From NCBI RefSeq assembly GCF_964036595.1, contig NZ_OZ038523.1, positions 62,001 to 126,000 of the forward strand: a DNA stretch of 64,000 nucleotides, given 5' to 3'. The notes beneath the pieces are model-generated. The model worked only from the letters and a program-made list of their open reading frames with translations, had not been told where the DNA came from and made no database searches. Below are positions 45,751-54,643 of this stretch, piece after piece. A program made the position numbers and the translations under genes. Source of the DNA: Tenacibaculum sp. 190524A05c (GTDB taxonomy: Bacteria; Bacteroidota; Bacteroidia; Flavobacteriales; Flavobacteriaceae). The first letter of the stretch is position 1, and the number at the start of each line of letters is the position of its first letter.

Positions 45751-46272
45751 TTATTTTTTACGATTAAGTTTGTCTTTATAGAAAGCTTTATCGGCTACAT
45801 AGATAGTTTTATGTACCTCACAAAAAGTCTTATCTTTTCCTTTATTGGTAAGTAATGTAGTCTTTATAATTTCTATTTCATTTTCTTCAGAAACTCTTCT
45901 TTTAATTTCTTCAAGTTCTTCTAAAGAATAATTAAAATCAGCATAAACATGCTCTTTTGCAGGCCTTTTAAATTTTATCTGTGCTGATTTATCCCAAACC
46001 ACATAATCATCACCTATTAAATTGATTAATTGAACCATTGGAATTGGATCAACAGAAGAAAATAGACTACCTCCAAAAATAGAATTTACGTAGTTTCTAT
46101 TCTTATAACTAAGTTTTACCTTAACTACTACTTTTAGTAAATCATCTGAGACCTCAATTATACGTCCTGTACTTCTTCGATACATTGGAGATAAATTAAA
46201 GCCATATTTAAAAAGCTTTGCTTTTGGTATAAATTTGGTTCCTATTTCGGCTACTTTTTTATAAATGGACAT
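45751..46272 (-). CDS. DUF4442 hotdog-fold thioesterase-like protein
   Basis: A 173-residue soluble protein resembling DUF4442, a branch of the hotdog superfamily related to PaaI-type thioesterases acting on acyl-CoA or similar thioesters. The core segment NSIFGGSLFSSVDPIPMVQL (about residues 63-82) corresponds to the central hotdog helix. A strand of the type AQIKFKRPAKEHVYADF follows. The physiological substrate is unknown. It is convergent with the duplicated-domain gene, only 14 nt apart, and is separated from the DUF2911 gene upstream by a terminator, so it is probably transcribed alone. Confidence 0.75.
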   Translation of the reverse strand: MSIYKKVAEIGTKFIPKAKLFKYGFNLSPMYRRSTGRIIEVSDDLLKVVVKVKLSYKNRNYVNSIFGGSLFSSVDPIPMVQLINLIGDDYVVWDKSAQIKFKRPAKEHVYADFNYSLEELEEIKRRVSEENEIEIIKTTLLTNKGKDKTFCEVHKTIYVADKAFYKDKLNRKK

Positions 46273-46306
46273 CCTGTAAATATTGAGAGTATAAAGGTAA
46301 GAAGAA

Positions 46307-46339
46307 TAAAAAAACTCGAGTTGGTTGGACTCGAGTTTT
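46307..46339 (-). terminator. Rho-independent terminator after the DUF2911 gene
   Basis: A perfect 10-bp stem (AAAACTCGAG at 46311-46320 with CTCGAGTTTT at 46330-46339) encloses a 9-nt loop. On the minus strand it is followed by a run of T residues (the A-run ending at 46313). It lies 28 nt downstream of the DUF2911 stop and just upstream of the DUF4442 start. Confidence 0.88.
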
Positions 46340-46366
46340 ACTTTTAATTAAATTTAGATAGATATA

Positions 46367-47212
46367 CTAAGCTCCCCATTTTTTTAGAGACTCTTTGTTC
46401 ATCTTAACGTAGTCAGCGTTTTTAGCTTTCTCTGCGTGCATTAAAGAAGCTTTAGCTGCCTCAATTGCACCTTTTTTATCTCCAGCTTTTGCGTGAATTA
46501 AAGACTGCTTACGTAAGTACCAAAAACGTGGTTGGTCTTTAGTCATATCAACAGCTTTGTCAATCCACATCATAGCTTTCTTAACATCTTTACCTTCATC
46601 CATATAGTAAGAAGCAGCAGCGTAATAATCGTTAGGAGCTGGTCCAGACATTACAGAAGCAATACTTGCTTCAACAGCTTTATCAGTTGGAACTTCAAAC
46701 TTAATTCCAGCATATGTGTTTTCCCATAAAATACCTAATACAGCAGAACTGTTTGTGATATCATCAAAAGAAATAGTAAATGTTTCAACAGTCATTGGCA
46801 TATTTACAACACTTGCAGTTGTAGTTAATGCAACTTTACTATCATCCCATTTTCTAGGAGTTCCCCAGTTGTTTGTATCACTATAAAACATAACTTCCCA
46901 AGAAGAAGCAGCTGGTTTAGTGAAAATAGCATAAGAACCTTTCTTAAGTTTTTTACCGCCAATCATAACATCTTGGCTAAACGTAACAATAGTATTCTTA
47001 TTAGCTCCAGTTCTCCATAAAGATCCAAAAGGAACTAAATCGCCAAAAACTTTTCTTCCTTTTACTCCAGGTCTAGAGTATTCAACAGTAACATCAGTTA
47101 AACCTACTTTTTGCTCTAATTTTGAAAGTGGACTTGGTTGCGGGGTTTTAATTTGTGCGTTAACAGATAATGTTAATGAAGCAACAAATAATCCTAAAAG
47201 TATTTTTTTCAT
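46367..47212 (-). CDS. DUF2911 domain secreted protein
   Basis: A 281-residue secreted protein with a signal peptide cut near VNAQ (residue 19). The DUF2911 domain (about 25-170) contains the recurrent motifs VEYSRPGVKGRKVFG, LWRTGANKNT and GSYAIFTKP. The C-terminal 90 residues contain a tetratricopeptide-like helical pair (YAAASYYMDEGKDVKKAMMW and following). DUF2911 proteins are common in Bacteroidetes and their function is unknown. It is bounded by a terminator downstream and is divergent from the MIP channel gene upstream. Confidence 0.85.
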   Translation of the reverse strand: MKKILLGLFVASLTLSVNAQIKTPQPSPLSKLEQKVGLTDVTVEYSRPGVKGRKVFGDLVPFGSLWRTGANKNTIVTFSQDVMIGGKKLKKGSYAIFTKPAASSWEVMFYSDTNNWGTPRKWDDSKVALTTTASVVNMPMTVETFTISFDDITNSSAVLGILWENTYAGIKFEVPTDKAVEASIASVMSGPAPNDYYAAASYYMDEGKDVKKAMMWIDKAVDMTKDQPRFWYLRKQSLIHAKAGDKKGAIEAAKASLMHAEKAKNADYVKMNKESLKKWGA

Positions 47213-47312
47213 GATAATAAATTAGTTTGTTTTTTTAGTCTGTATAAAATTACGGCTTAAAGAGGCGATAAATGTTAACAAAAACTTAAAAAACCAGATT
47301 GATTCTGGATTG

Positions 47313-47320
47313 TATCTTTG
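47313..47320 (+). promoter_or_regulatory. -7 promoter element of the MIP channel gene
   Basis: TATCTTTG matches the Bacteroidetes -7 consensus TAnnTTTG exactly. It ends only 5 nt before the ATG at 47326, so the transcript would have almost no leader. A convincing -33 TTG at normal spacing was not found. The position supports starting at 47326 rather than at the upstream TTG codon at 47299. Confidence 0.55.
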
Positions 47321-47325
47321 TAGGC

Positions 47326-47988
47326 ATGAAAAAATATATTTCTGAGTTTGTCGGAACTTTTGCATTGATTTTTTGTGGAACTGGGGCAATGACTATTAAT
47401 GAAGTTACTAACGGATCAATTGGGCATGTTGGAATTGCGATTACATGGGGATTGATTGTAATGGCAATGATTTATGCTTTTGGAGAAATTTCTGGAGCAC
47501 ATTTTAATCCAGCGGTTACTATTTCATTTGCTTATGCTAAAAAGTTTCCTTGGTCTGAAGTTCCGAAGTATATTGTTTTTCAAATTCTTGGAGCACTTTT
47601 AGCCAGTTTTACTTTATGGTTTTTATTTCCTGAAAGTGAATTTTATGGTGCAACAATACCATCAACAGATGCCATACGGGCTTTTGTTTTAGAGTTGTTA
47701 CTTACGTTTTTCCTTATGGTTACTATTATAAATGTTTCTACAGGAAGTAAGGAAGTAGGCGTAATGGCAGGAATTGCAATTGGTGGCGTAGTTTTATTGG
47801 AAGCAATGTTTGCAGGACCAATTACGAAGGCTTCTATGAATCCTGCAAGATCTTTAGCACCAGCTATTGTTTCTGGACATTTCCAAGATATTTGGTTGTA
47901 TATGATAGCTCCTGTTTTAGGGGCGTTATTGGCTGTAGCTACTTGTAAATTGGTAAAAGATGACAATTGCTGTGATGGCGATTGCTAA
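47326..47988 (+). CDS. MIP-family channel (aquaporin / aquaglyceroporin type)
   Basis: A 220-residue inner-membrane channel with six hydrophobic helices and both NPA motifs (HFNPAVTIS and SMNPARSLAP). The start at 47326 (MKKYISEFVG) is the usual family start. By alignment from memory to AqpZ, the selectivity-filter positions appear to be Trp (in AITWGLIV), a small residue in LLEAMFAG where AqpZ has His, Ala before NPARS, and Arg. This is closer to the plant NIP-type pattern than to water-specific AqpZ, and would suit glycerol or metalloid passage. The C-terminus carries a cysteine cluster (DDNCCDGDC). Membership is firm; substrate is inferred. Confidence 0.88.
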   Translation: MKKYISEFVGTFALIFCGTGAMTINEVTNGSIGHVGIAITWGLIVMAMIYAFGEISGAHFNPAVTISFAYAKKFPWSEVPKYIVFQILGALLASFTLWFLFPESEFYGATIPSTDAIRAFVLELLLTFFLMVTIINVSTGSKEVGVMAGIAIGGVVLLEAMFAGPITKASMNPARSLAPAIVSGHFQDIWLYMIAPVLGALLAVATCKLVKDDNCCDGDC

Positions 47989-48004
47989 ATTTTGCACTAT
48001 AACA

Positions 48005-48034
48005 AGAAGAGTTTATCGAATGATAAACTCTTCT
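48005..48034. terminator. Strong hairpin between convergent genes
   Basis: A perfect 13-bp stem (AGAAGAGTTTATC at 48005-48017, GATAAACTCTTCT at 48022-48034) with a 4-nt loop lies 16 nt after the MIP channel stop and before the end of the convergent small gene. No T-run follows on either strand, so it may act as a bidirectional 3'-end hairpin, or stabilise transcripts, more than as a classical terminator. Confidence 0.6.
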
Positions 48035-48055
48035 GGGGGAGTCTAAAAAAATAGA

Positions 48056-48151
48056 CTAGGAATAACAATAAGTAATCATTATAAATATTACAATGTATAT
48101 ACCTATAAGTATCAGTTCTACTTTGTAATCCTTTTTAATTTTGTTATTCAT
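48056..48151 (-). CDS. 31-residue single-helix membrane peptide downstream of the LRR protein
   Basis: A 31-codon frame on the minus strand. Its ATG (48151) lies 3 nt after the stop of the leucine-rich-repeat gene, so it is probably translated by coupling. The product has a charged N-terminus (MNNKIKKDYKVE) and one hydrophobic helix (LILIGIYIVIFIMITY). A peptide of the same length and design lies in the corresponding position after the T9SS gene at 57874-59598. Function unknown. Confidence 0.6.
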   Translation of the reverse strand: MNNKIKKDYKVELILIGIYIVIFIMITYCYS

Positions 48152-48154
48152 TTC

Positions 48155-50323
48155 TTATTCTTTAATCATTTTCCTTAAAGCTATTTTTCCCTTAAGATCT
48201 TTAAGTTTTACTAAATAAATTCCTTTAGTAAGACCTGCTACATTTATAATTTTATCTTCGGTTGAAACTACTTTCATTCCAAGGATATTGTATATTTCAA
48301 CACTGTTAATTTCATATTCAGAAGATGTCGATTCTATTTGAATACTATTTTTCATAGGGTTCGGATAGATTAGAATAGCATTATTGTATTCCAAATCAAT
48401 AATGCTTGCGGTAGCACTGCAATTTTCGCTGTAGCTTGCTGTTGAATCTTTCACCCAAGTTCCATCGGTTGGAGGTGTAAAACCAGCATCAATTTGAATA
48501 CAACTTAGAGTTGAATTATTATTCACTTCCATGACAGTAAAGTTTCCATTTTCACCATTAGCAAGATTTAAGCTAGATAACGCGTTATTTCTAGCGTCAA
48601 ACTCAATTAGTTTTGAATTACTAGATAGATCTAAATCCGAAATTTGGTTATTATAACAGTATAAGTTTCTCAATTCAGTGTTAGAGGAAAGATCTAATGA
48701 TGTAATTGTATTTGAAAAACAAATTAATGTCGTAATATTTTTAAAAGCCTCAATTCCTGTTAAGTCTGAGATAGATTGGTTAGAAACATTTATTGAAGAA
48801 GAATAGTTTAAAGCTTCTGTCAACTGAATTTCTGAATCACTATTTGTATTAATTGAAGAGTTATTTACGAGTACATTTTTAAAGTTGGTATCTGGAATAT
48901 TAACTATAGGCGCTAAACTAAAGTTTGCTGTTACTGTTTTATCTCCATCCATAGTAATATTTATTGGGTTGGTTGTACCTGTAATATCACCAGACCAACT
49001 ATCAAAAATATATCCTGTATTAGCAACTGCTGTTAAAGTAACTTCCGTTCCAGCATTAAATTCATTACCTGTAGCGGTTGGATTTGTATTTATTGAGCCA
49101 TTAGTTGCATTAAGTGTCAATGTATATTTTGTAAGGCAGTTATCTCCATAACTTGTAGTACCATCTTTTAACCAAGTTCCATCTGTAGGAGGAGTAAAAC
49201 CAGCATCAATTTGAATACAACTTAAACTAGAGTTTGTACCAGCAAACATTTGTGTCATATTACTATTGTTTCCATTCGCAATATTTAGGCTTGCAAGTTG
49301 ATTTGAAATACATGATAATGTTCTAAGCGCAGAATTAGCAGATAGATCTAAAGCGGTTAATTGATTACTATCACAAGTTAATTCTACTAAGTTTGTATTA
49401 TTAGTAAGATCTATTGAAGTAAATTGATTCCCGTTAAAATATAGAGCCTGTAATTGTAAATTGTTACTTAAATCTATACTAGTTAAGTCATTTGCAGAAA
49501 AATTTAGAGTTCTTAATTGAGTATTCGTTGAAATGTCTAATGAAGTTAAATCATTAACAGCACAAACCAAACTCCTTAAATTTATATTCAAACTAACATC
49601 AATAGTAGTTAATTGATTAGTATTACAAGTTAAGTTTGTCAAATCAATATTCTTTGCAACATCAACTGAGGTCAATAAGTTTTCATCACATTGAAATATT
49701 TGTAATGCTGTGTTTTTTGAAACGTCAATAGATGTTAATTGATTTTTAGAACATTGAAAGATTTGTAAATCTGTTGAGTTTGATACATCTATTGAGGTAA
49801 TATTTGCATCATTAACAAGTAAAGTTATTAAACCTGTTGCTCCAGAAATATCTAAAGAGCTAAGGTTGTTTTCACTACAGTTTAAAAAACTCAATAGTGA
49901 ATTTGAAAGCGCTTTTAAAGAAGTAATGCTATTTTTATTACATGAAACACTAGTAAGTTTTTTATTACTAGAAATATCTAGAATAGTTAAGTTATTATCG
50001 GCAATATTAAGCTCATTAATATTTATAAATGCTTCAATACCCGTTAAATCTGAAATTGATGAACCATTTGCCGTAATTCTCCCCGTAAAAGCTTCCGCTT
50101 CTGTTATTTGAATTTCATTATCTCCGTTGGTGTCAATAGTTGGAGTATGATTCAATAATACATTTTTAAAGTTAGTATCTGGAATGTTAACTATAGTAAG
50201 AATTTTACTTTTACCAGAATTTAAATTATTATCATTTTTAGTGTTGGCATATACTGATTTTGCACTTGCAAAAATCAATAAAAATGAAACTATAAAACGT
50301 AGTTTAAATGTAATTGTTTTCAT
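48155..50323 (-). CDS. T9SS-exported leucine-rich-repeat protein with InlB-type repeat
   Basis: A 722-residue surface or secreted protein. Order: a signal peptide (cut near VYA, residue 26) and a cap segment (VNIPDTNFKNVL). Then come about a dozen LRRs of the LTSIDVSKNTALQIFQCDEN type (about 85-370), one divergent InlB B-type repeat (about 400-465, GYIFDSWSGDITGTTNP) and a second cap plus short LRR block. It ends in a T9SS type A sorting domain (IYPNPMKNSI ... GIYLVKLKD ... RKMIKE). Each cap repeats the same motif, so the LRR blocks arose by internal duplication. Such proteins typically bind surfaces or other cells. The gene lies 101 nt downstream of a hybrid sensor regulator on the same strand. 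Confidence 0.88.
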   Translation of the reverse strand: MKTITFKLRFIVSFLLIFASAKSVYANTKNDNNLNSGKSKILTIVNIPDTNFKNVLLNHTPTIDTNGDNEIQITEAEAFTGRITANGSSISDLTGIEAFININELNIADNNLTILDISSNKKLTSVSCNKNSITSLKALSNSLLSFLNCSENNLSSLDISGATGLITLLVNDANITSIDVSNSTDLQIFQCSKNQLTSIDVSKNTALQIFQCDENLLTSVDVAKNIDLTNLTCNTNQLTTIDVSLNINLRSLVCAVNDLTSLDISTNTQLRTLNFSANDLTSIDLSNNLQLQALYFNGNQFTSIDLTNNTNLVELTCDSNQLTALDLSANSALRTLSCISNQLASLNIANGNNSNMTQMFAGTNSSLSCIQIDAGFTPPTDGTWLKDGTTSYGDNCLTKYTLTLNATNGSINTNPTATGNEFNAGTEVTLTAVANTGYIFDSWSGDITGTTNPINITMDGDKTVTANFSLAPIVNIPDTNFKNVLVNNSSINTNSDSEIQLTEALNYSSSINVSNQSISDLTGIEAFKNITTLICFSNTITSLDLSSNTELRNLYCYNNQISDLDLSSNSKLIEFDARNNALSSLNLANGENGNFTVMEVNNNSTLSCIQIDAGFTPPTDGTWVKDSTASYSENCSATASIIDLEYNNAILIYPNPMKNSIQIESTSSEYEINSVEIYNILGMKVVSTEDKIINVAGLTKGIYLVKLKDLKGKIALRKMIKE

Positions 50324-50424
50324 AATACTTATTATTAAAATTATTCCCGATACAAAGGTTTTAATTAGGAGTAAATTTTAATATGAGTATTCTTGCAAGC
50401 TATTGGAGTATTATTGCAAACCCT

Positions 50425-53310
50425 TTATTTTCTTAAGGAATTTGGGGTTTCTCCGAATTTTTCTTTAAAGGTTTTATTAAACCAACTCGGATCACTAAAT
50501 CCTGTTTTGAATGCAATTTCAGAAATACTTAAAGAAGATTTTAGGATTAATTTTTTAGCTTCATCTAAACGAATTGTTCTGATAAAAATAGAAGTAGAAG
50601 AATTGGTAGTTGCTTTTATTTTTCTATACAATTGAGATTCACTAAAATGCAATTCAGATGCTAATCTTGAAGCATTAAAACTAGAGTCATCAATATTTTC
50701 TTTTATAACTGAAATCACTTTAGAAATAAATGTATCATTTACATTCTCATTTTTAGAATTCAATTGATTTTCTATCGTTTCTCCAAGAGCATATTTTGAT
50801 TGTAGTTTTTTTCTTAATTCAATCAGTTTTTCCAATCTAACAAGTAATTCTTCTTGATCAAAAGGTTTGGTTAAATACGCATCGGCACCTTTTGTATATC
50901 CTTCCAAACTATCATTTTTAGTAGCTTTTGCGGTAAGTAATATTACTGGAATATGAGACGTAATCTCTTTTTGTTTGATATCTTCACATAATTCAAAACC
51001 ATTTTTCTTTGGCATCATAACGTCGCTTACAATAACATCTGGAATATGTTCAATAGCTTTCTTTAATCCTTCTTCACCATTTTCAGCATATAAAATTCGA
51101 TATTGATCTTCCAAACAATGTGTAAGATATTTGGCTATATCTTTATTGTCTTCTACAATGAGTACAAGAGGTTGTTCAATATTACTATTAACCTTAATTG
51201 ATTTTCTTGTTTTTTGCTTTCCACCAGAATATGCAGGAATATGAAACTCATCTGTTGCTTTATTTTCAATTGGCAAAGTAATTATGAATTTTGTCCCTTC
51301 ATTAACTTTACTGTTAACTGTAATTGTTCCTTTCATCAATTCAGTTAATTCTTTGACAATAGCTAAACCGATTCCACTACCTTCATAATTTTTAGTAGAG
51401 CTATTGTCAACCTGATAAAAACGATCAAAGATTTTCTTTTGATGTTCTTCCGAAATACCAATACCAAAATCTTGTACGGTTAACTCAAGAAATTTTTTGT
51501 CATTTTTTATGAGTTTATGTGATTCGATTAAAACTTCTGAGTTCTCAGGACTAAACTTAATTGCATTACTAATTAAATTGGTAATGATGTGAGAAATTGA
51601 GTTTGGATCGAAGTCCATTTCTATTTGTTCTTCACTTTGAAACTTTAAATCTACTTTATGAGTAGTTGCATGTGAACTCAAACTTTCCACTAAGTAGTTA
51701 ACGTAATTAGTAATGTTTCCTCTTTTATAATTAAGCTTAATTTTATTTTCTTCAAGCTTAGAAAAGTCTAATAATTGATTAATCAACTTTAATAAATGTT
51801 TACTATTATTTTTAATAGTATTTACCGAGTCATCAACGTACTTATTCTTTTTGATGTTTTCACTCATTCCCATGATAACCGTTAAAGGAGTTCTAAATTC
51901 ATGAGTAATGTTGGTATATAAATTCGATTTTAAGGTATTTATTTCTTGTTGTTTTTGTACTTCTAAAATTGATTCTCGTCTTTTAGAAATAAAGAAATAA
52001 ACAATTCCTGCTAAGGCAATTAATGCAAGTATTAAAGAAGCTAAATACAATTTGTTTTGATACGATTTATTCTTAATTTCTACTTCTTTTAAGGCAATTT
52101 TGTTTTCATTTACAATACTATCACGCAGTTTTTGTGTTGTGTATTTAAAACGAACGTCTTGTTCAATTAATTCTTTTTTAGATAACTTATTAGCTATGCT
52201 ATCTCTATAGTTAATGTAATTTTTATATTGATGAAGTGCTTTTTTATGATTGCCTTTTCTGGTATAAAGAATAGAGAGATTTTTACTCGTCTGTTCTAAG
52301 TTTTTAATTCTTCCTTTTTTCTTGAATATTTCTAACGCCTCAAGTGCCAGTTTTTCTCCAGTAGTTAAATTTCCTTTTTGGGTCTCGAGCTGAGAAATAT
52401 TGTCTAGAGTTAATGCATAACTTGTGGTCATTTTTAACTCTTTTTTCAAAGCAAGACTTTTATTAAAGAACTTTAAAGCAGAGTCTACATCTTTCAAGCG
52501 TTGAAATGCTTTTGCAACATTGTTAGTTGTAATCGCTAAACTACGTTTGTTTTTAGTAGCTTCATACCAAGCTAAAGATTGTTTCCACTTGTGTAAAGCT
52601 TGTTTATAATCTTTTTTATAGAAGTAAATTGAAGCTACATTGTTATTTGCAAGAGCAAATCCATTAGTATCTTTTCTAGACAATTGAAGTTCGTAACTTT
52701 TGTTATAATATTCTAAAGCTTTATCATAATCTTTTTGCTGTCTATGTAGCATTCCAATATTATTTAGTGCTAAAGCTTTTTGATAATTTAATCTGTGCTG
52801 TTCTGCTAGTAGTAAAGACTTGTCATAATAACTAAGTGCTTTTTTATAATTACCAGCTCTGTAAAAGTAAGCTCCTAAATTATTATAGATTAAAGAAATT
52901 CTATTAATGTCACCTATTTCTTGTGCCATTGAAATTCCTTTTTCATAATAGTAAATAGAAGAGTCTTGTTGTTCTTTTTTTGAAAAATAGTATCCGATAT
53001 TATTAAAAGCTCTTACTATTAGTTTTTTATACGTTTTTGGTGACTTCCCTTTCGTAAGTGCCTTTTCGGCTTCTTGAATAACATCCTTGCTTATTGGAAG
53101 AATTGTATCTAAGTTTCTTCTAAAAATATAGTCTGCTATGTATAATTTAGTTTGTAAACGAATACTGTCTTCAATAGATGTATCAACAGAAACTCGTTTT
53201 AAAGAATCCAATTTTTTGTCTTGTGCTAAAACTGAAATAGATTGAAAAAGAAGTAAAAAAGGAATACAAATTTTTAGATATTTCAAACTTAAAGTAAGGG
53301 TATAACGCAT
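50425..53310 (-). CDS. Hybrid sensor kinase / response regulator / AraC-type regulator with TPR sensor
   Basis: A 961-residue one-protein signalling system. The signal peptide is followed by a long TPR array (about 60-400, units such as ALALNNIGMLHRQQKDYDKALEYY) in the periplasm and a membrane helix (LYLASLILALIALAGIVYFF, about 425-445). Next are a HisKA domain with His470 (THEFRTPL), an ATPase domain (N-box NLISNAIKF, G-box GSGIGLAIVKEL), a receiver domain with Asp763 (VSDVMMPK) and an AraC-type DNA-binding domain (about 845-961). It therefore can sense, phosphorylate and bind DNA by itself, like the hybrid two-component systems of Bacteroides. The adjacent T9SS LRR gene is the obvious target, but that is inferred. 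It is divergent from the epimerase-like gene. Confidence 0.92.
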   Translation of the reverse strand: MRYTLTLSLKYLKICIPFLLLFQSISVLAQDKKLDSLKRVSVDTSIEDSIRLQTKLYIADYIFRRNLDTILPISKDVIQEAEKALTKGKSPKTYKKLIVRAFNNIGYYFSKKEQQDSSIYYYEKGISMAQEIGDINRISLIYNNLGAYFYRAGNYKKALSYYDKSLLLAEQHRLNYQKALALNNIGMLHRQQKDYDKALEYYNKSYELQLSRKDTNGFALANNNVASIYFYKKDYKQALHKWKQSLAWYEATKNKRSLAITTNNVAKAFQRLKDVDSALKFFNKSLALKKELKMTTSYALTLDNISQLETQKGNLTTGEKLALEALEIFKKKGRIKNLEQTSKNLSILYTRKGNHKKALHQYKNYINYRDSIANKLSKKELIEQDVRFKYTTQKLRDSIVNENKIALKEVEIKNKSYQNKLYLASLILALIALAGIVYFFISKRRESILEVQKQQEINTLKSNLYTNITHEFRTPLTVIMGMSENIKKNKYVDDSVNTIKNNSKHLLKLINQLLDFSKLEENKIKLNYKRGNITNYVNYLVESLSSHATTHKVDLKFQSEEQIEMDFDPNSISHIITNLISNAIKFSPENSEVLIESHKLIKNDKKFLELTVQDFGIGISEEHQKKIFDRFYQVDNSSTKNYEGSGIGLAIVKELTELMKGTITVNSKVNEGTKFIITLPIENKATDEFHIPAYSGGKQKTRKSIKVNSNIEQPLVLIVEDNKDIAKYLTHCLEDQYRILYAENGEEGLKKAIEHIPDVIVSDVMMPKKNGFELCEDIKQKEITSHIPVILLTAKATKNDSLEGYTKGADAYLTKPFDQEELLVRLEKLIELRKKLQSKYALGETIENQLNSKNENVNDTFISKVISVIKENIDDSSFNASRLASELHFSESQLYRKIKATTNSSTSIFIRTIRLDEAKKLILKSSLSISEIAFKTGFSDPSWFNKTFKEKFGETPNSLRK

Positions 53311-53417
53311 TGAAATAATTAAGAGTTGGTGTGAAAATATTTATAAAAAATAGAAAAGTCAAATTTTAGGATAAAACTTTATTAGTTATTGGTGTTGATT
53401 TTTAGCATTTTTGAGGT

Positions 53418-54197
53418 ATGAAAAAAGCGCAAGAAGTTTATAGTATTTTAGGTAGTGGATGGTTAGGGATTCCTTTGGCGATGAAGTTAATAAATGATGG
53501 AGTAACTGTTAAAGGATCGACTAGATCTGAGGATAAATTAACTCATTTAATGGAACTAAATATTTTACCTTTTATAGTTGATATTGAAAAGGAAATATCC
53601 AATTCAGACTTTTTCAATACTGATGTGCTTTTAATTATGATAACATCAAAAGAAATGTCAGCTTATGAAAACTTGATATCTCAAATTGAAAAATCAGCTG
53701 TTAAAAAAGTGATTTTTATTAGTTCAACTTCAGTTTATCCTAGGAATAATAAAACGTATACTGAAGAAGATGAAACTATTGATGATGCTTTATTAGTTAG
53801 GGTAGAGGAGTTGTTTAGAAGGAATGCGAATTTCAAAACAACGATAATTAGATTTGCTGGATTATATGGAGGGAAAAGACAACCTGGGAATTGGTTTGCT
53901 GAGAAAGAAATTCCACAACCAGATGGTTTTGTAAATATGATTCATAGAGATGATTGTATTGCAATTATTTCTAAAATAATTGAGAAAGATGTATTTGGAG
54001 AAACGTTTAATGCTTGTGCAGATCATCATCCAACTCGTAAAGAATTTTATACGGAAGCTAGAAAGAATTTAGGTAAGCCTGAACCTAAGTTTAAGAAAGA
54101 AATAGATTTAAAGTTTAAAAAAATTAGTCCAAAAAAGCTGATGAATACTTTGAACTATAAATTCATTCATAATAATTTATTGGATTTGAAGGAGTAA
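53418..54197 (+). CDS. NAD(P)-binding epimerase/dehydratase-like SDR protein
   Basis: A 259-residue soluble protein with an atypical Rossmann nucleotide-binding loop (ILGSGWLGIP, residues 10-19). The epimerase-like features are IFISSTSVYP (about 99-108), a Gly-rich RFAGLYGGKRQPG segment and NMIHRDDC, the position where extended SDR proteins bind the sugar nucleotide or other substrate. The length is short for a sugar epimerase and resembles the YeeZ-like group. The classical YxxxK pair is not evident, so it may act on a different substrate or lack typical redox chemistry. It is transcribed alone, divergent from the sensor regulator. Confidence 0.8.
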   Translation: MKKAQEVYSILGSGWLGIPLAMKLINDGVTVKGSTRSEDKLTHLMELNILPFIVDIEKEISNSDFFNTDVLLIMITSKEMSAYENLISQIEKSAVKKVIFISSTSVYPRNNKTYTEEDETIDDALLVRVEELFRRNANFKTTIIRFAGLYGGKRQPGNWFAEKEIPQPDGFVNMIHRDDCIAIISKIIEKDVFGETFNACADHHPTRKEFYTEARKNLGKPEPKFKKEIDLKFKKISPKKLMNTLNYKFIHNNLLDLKE

Positions 54198-54264
54198 AGG
54201 ATTTATAAGAACTTTTATTTAACATTCATCTTATATTATTCAAACTCCTTTTAAATAATAATAA

Positions 54265-54288
54265 CGACTTAGACCTAGATCTAAATCG
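54265..54288. terminator. Hairpin between convergent genes
   Basis: A 9-bp stem with one G-T wobble (CGACTTAGA at 54265-54273, TCTAAATCG at 54280-54288) lies between the convergent epimerase-like and DUF2798 genes. AT-rich flanks allow the stem to extend slightly. A clear T-run is missing, so termination is likely but not certain. Confidence 0.45.
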
Positions 54289-54326
54289 CTATTACTATCA
54301 TCTTTAGTTATGAATCGTTTTGATAA

Positions 54327-54563
54327 TCAATTATCGAAAAGATTATGAACAAATTTTTCTATTGGTGGAGCAATAAAAAGTATAGCCGGAATTACAAGTA
54401 TATATGCCAGTAACCAAGACTTTAACCAAATTTGTATGAAATTATTACTAAATCCTAAATTTATAACGATTAGTGAAAATGAAATAATTCCAGTTGTAAT
54501 TACACCCATTGTTAATGCAAATACCAATTTCTTTTTAAGTTCATTTTTGTTTTGTGAACTCAT
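54327..54563 (-). CDS. DUF2798-type small membrane protein
   Basis: A 78-residue membrane protein with two hydrophobic helices (LVFALTMGVITTGIISFSLI and LLAYILVIPAILFIAPPIEKF). The arrangement, including the MGVITTGIISF and the IAPPIEKFV ending of the second helix, fits the DUF2798 family, whose function is not known. The N-terminus is hydrophilic (SSQNKNELKKK). It is apparently a single-gene unit. Confidence 0.75.
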   Translation of the reverse strand: MSSQNKNELKKKLVFALTMGVITTGIISFSLIVINLGFSNNFIQIWLKSWLLAYILVIPAILFIAPPIEKFVHNLFDN

Positions 54564-54643
54564 ATATATGTTTTTATATAGATTATCTTTTAAATAAATA
54601 GGTAATATTTTTTCAGTTAATTAGAATCTTTATTAATTGATTT

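Noticed and set aside
47643..47966. 107-codon open frame antisense to the MIP channel
   Set aside because: It mirrors the membrane-helix codons of the channel and has no independent support.
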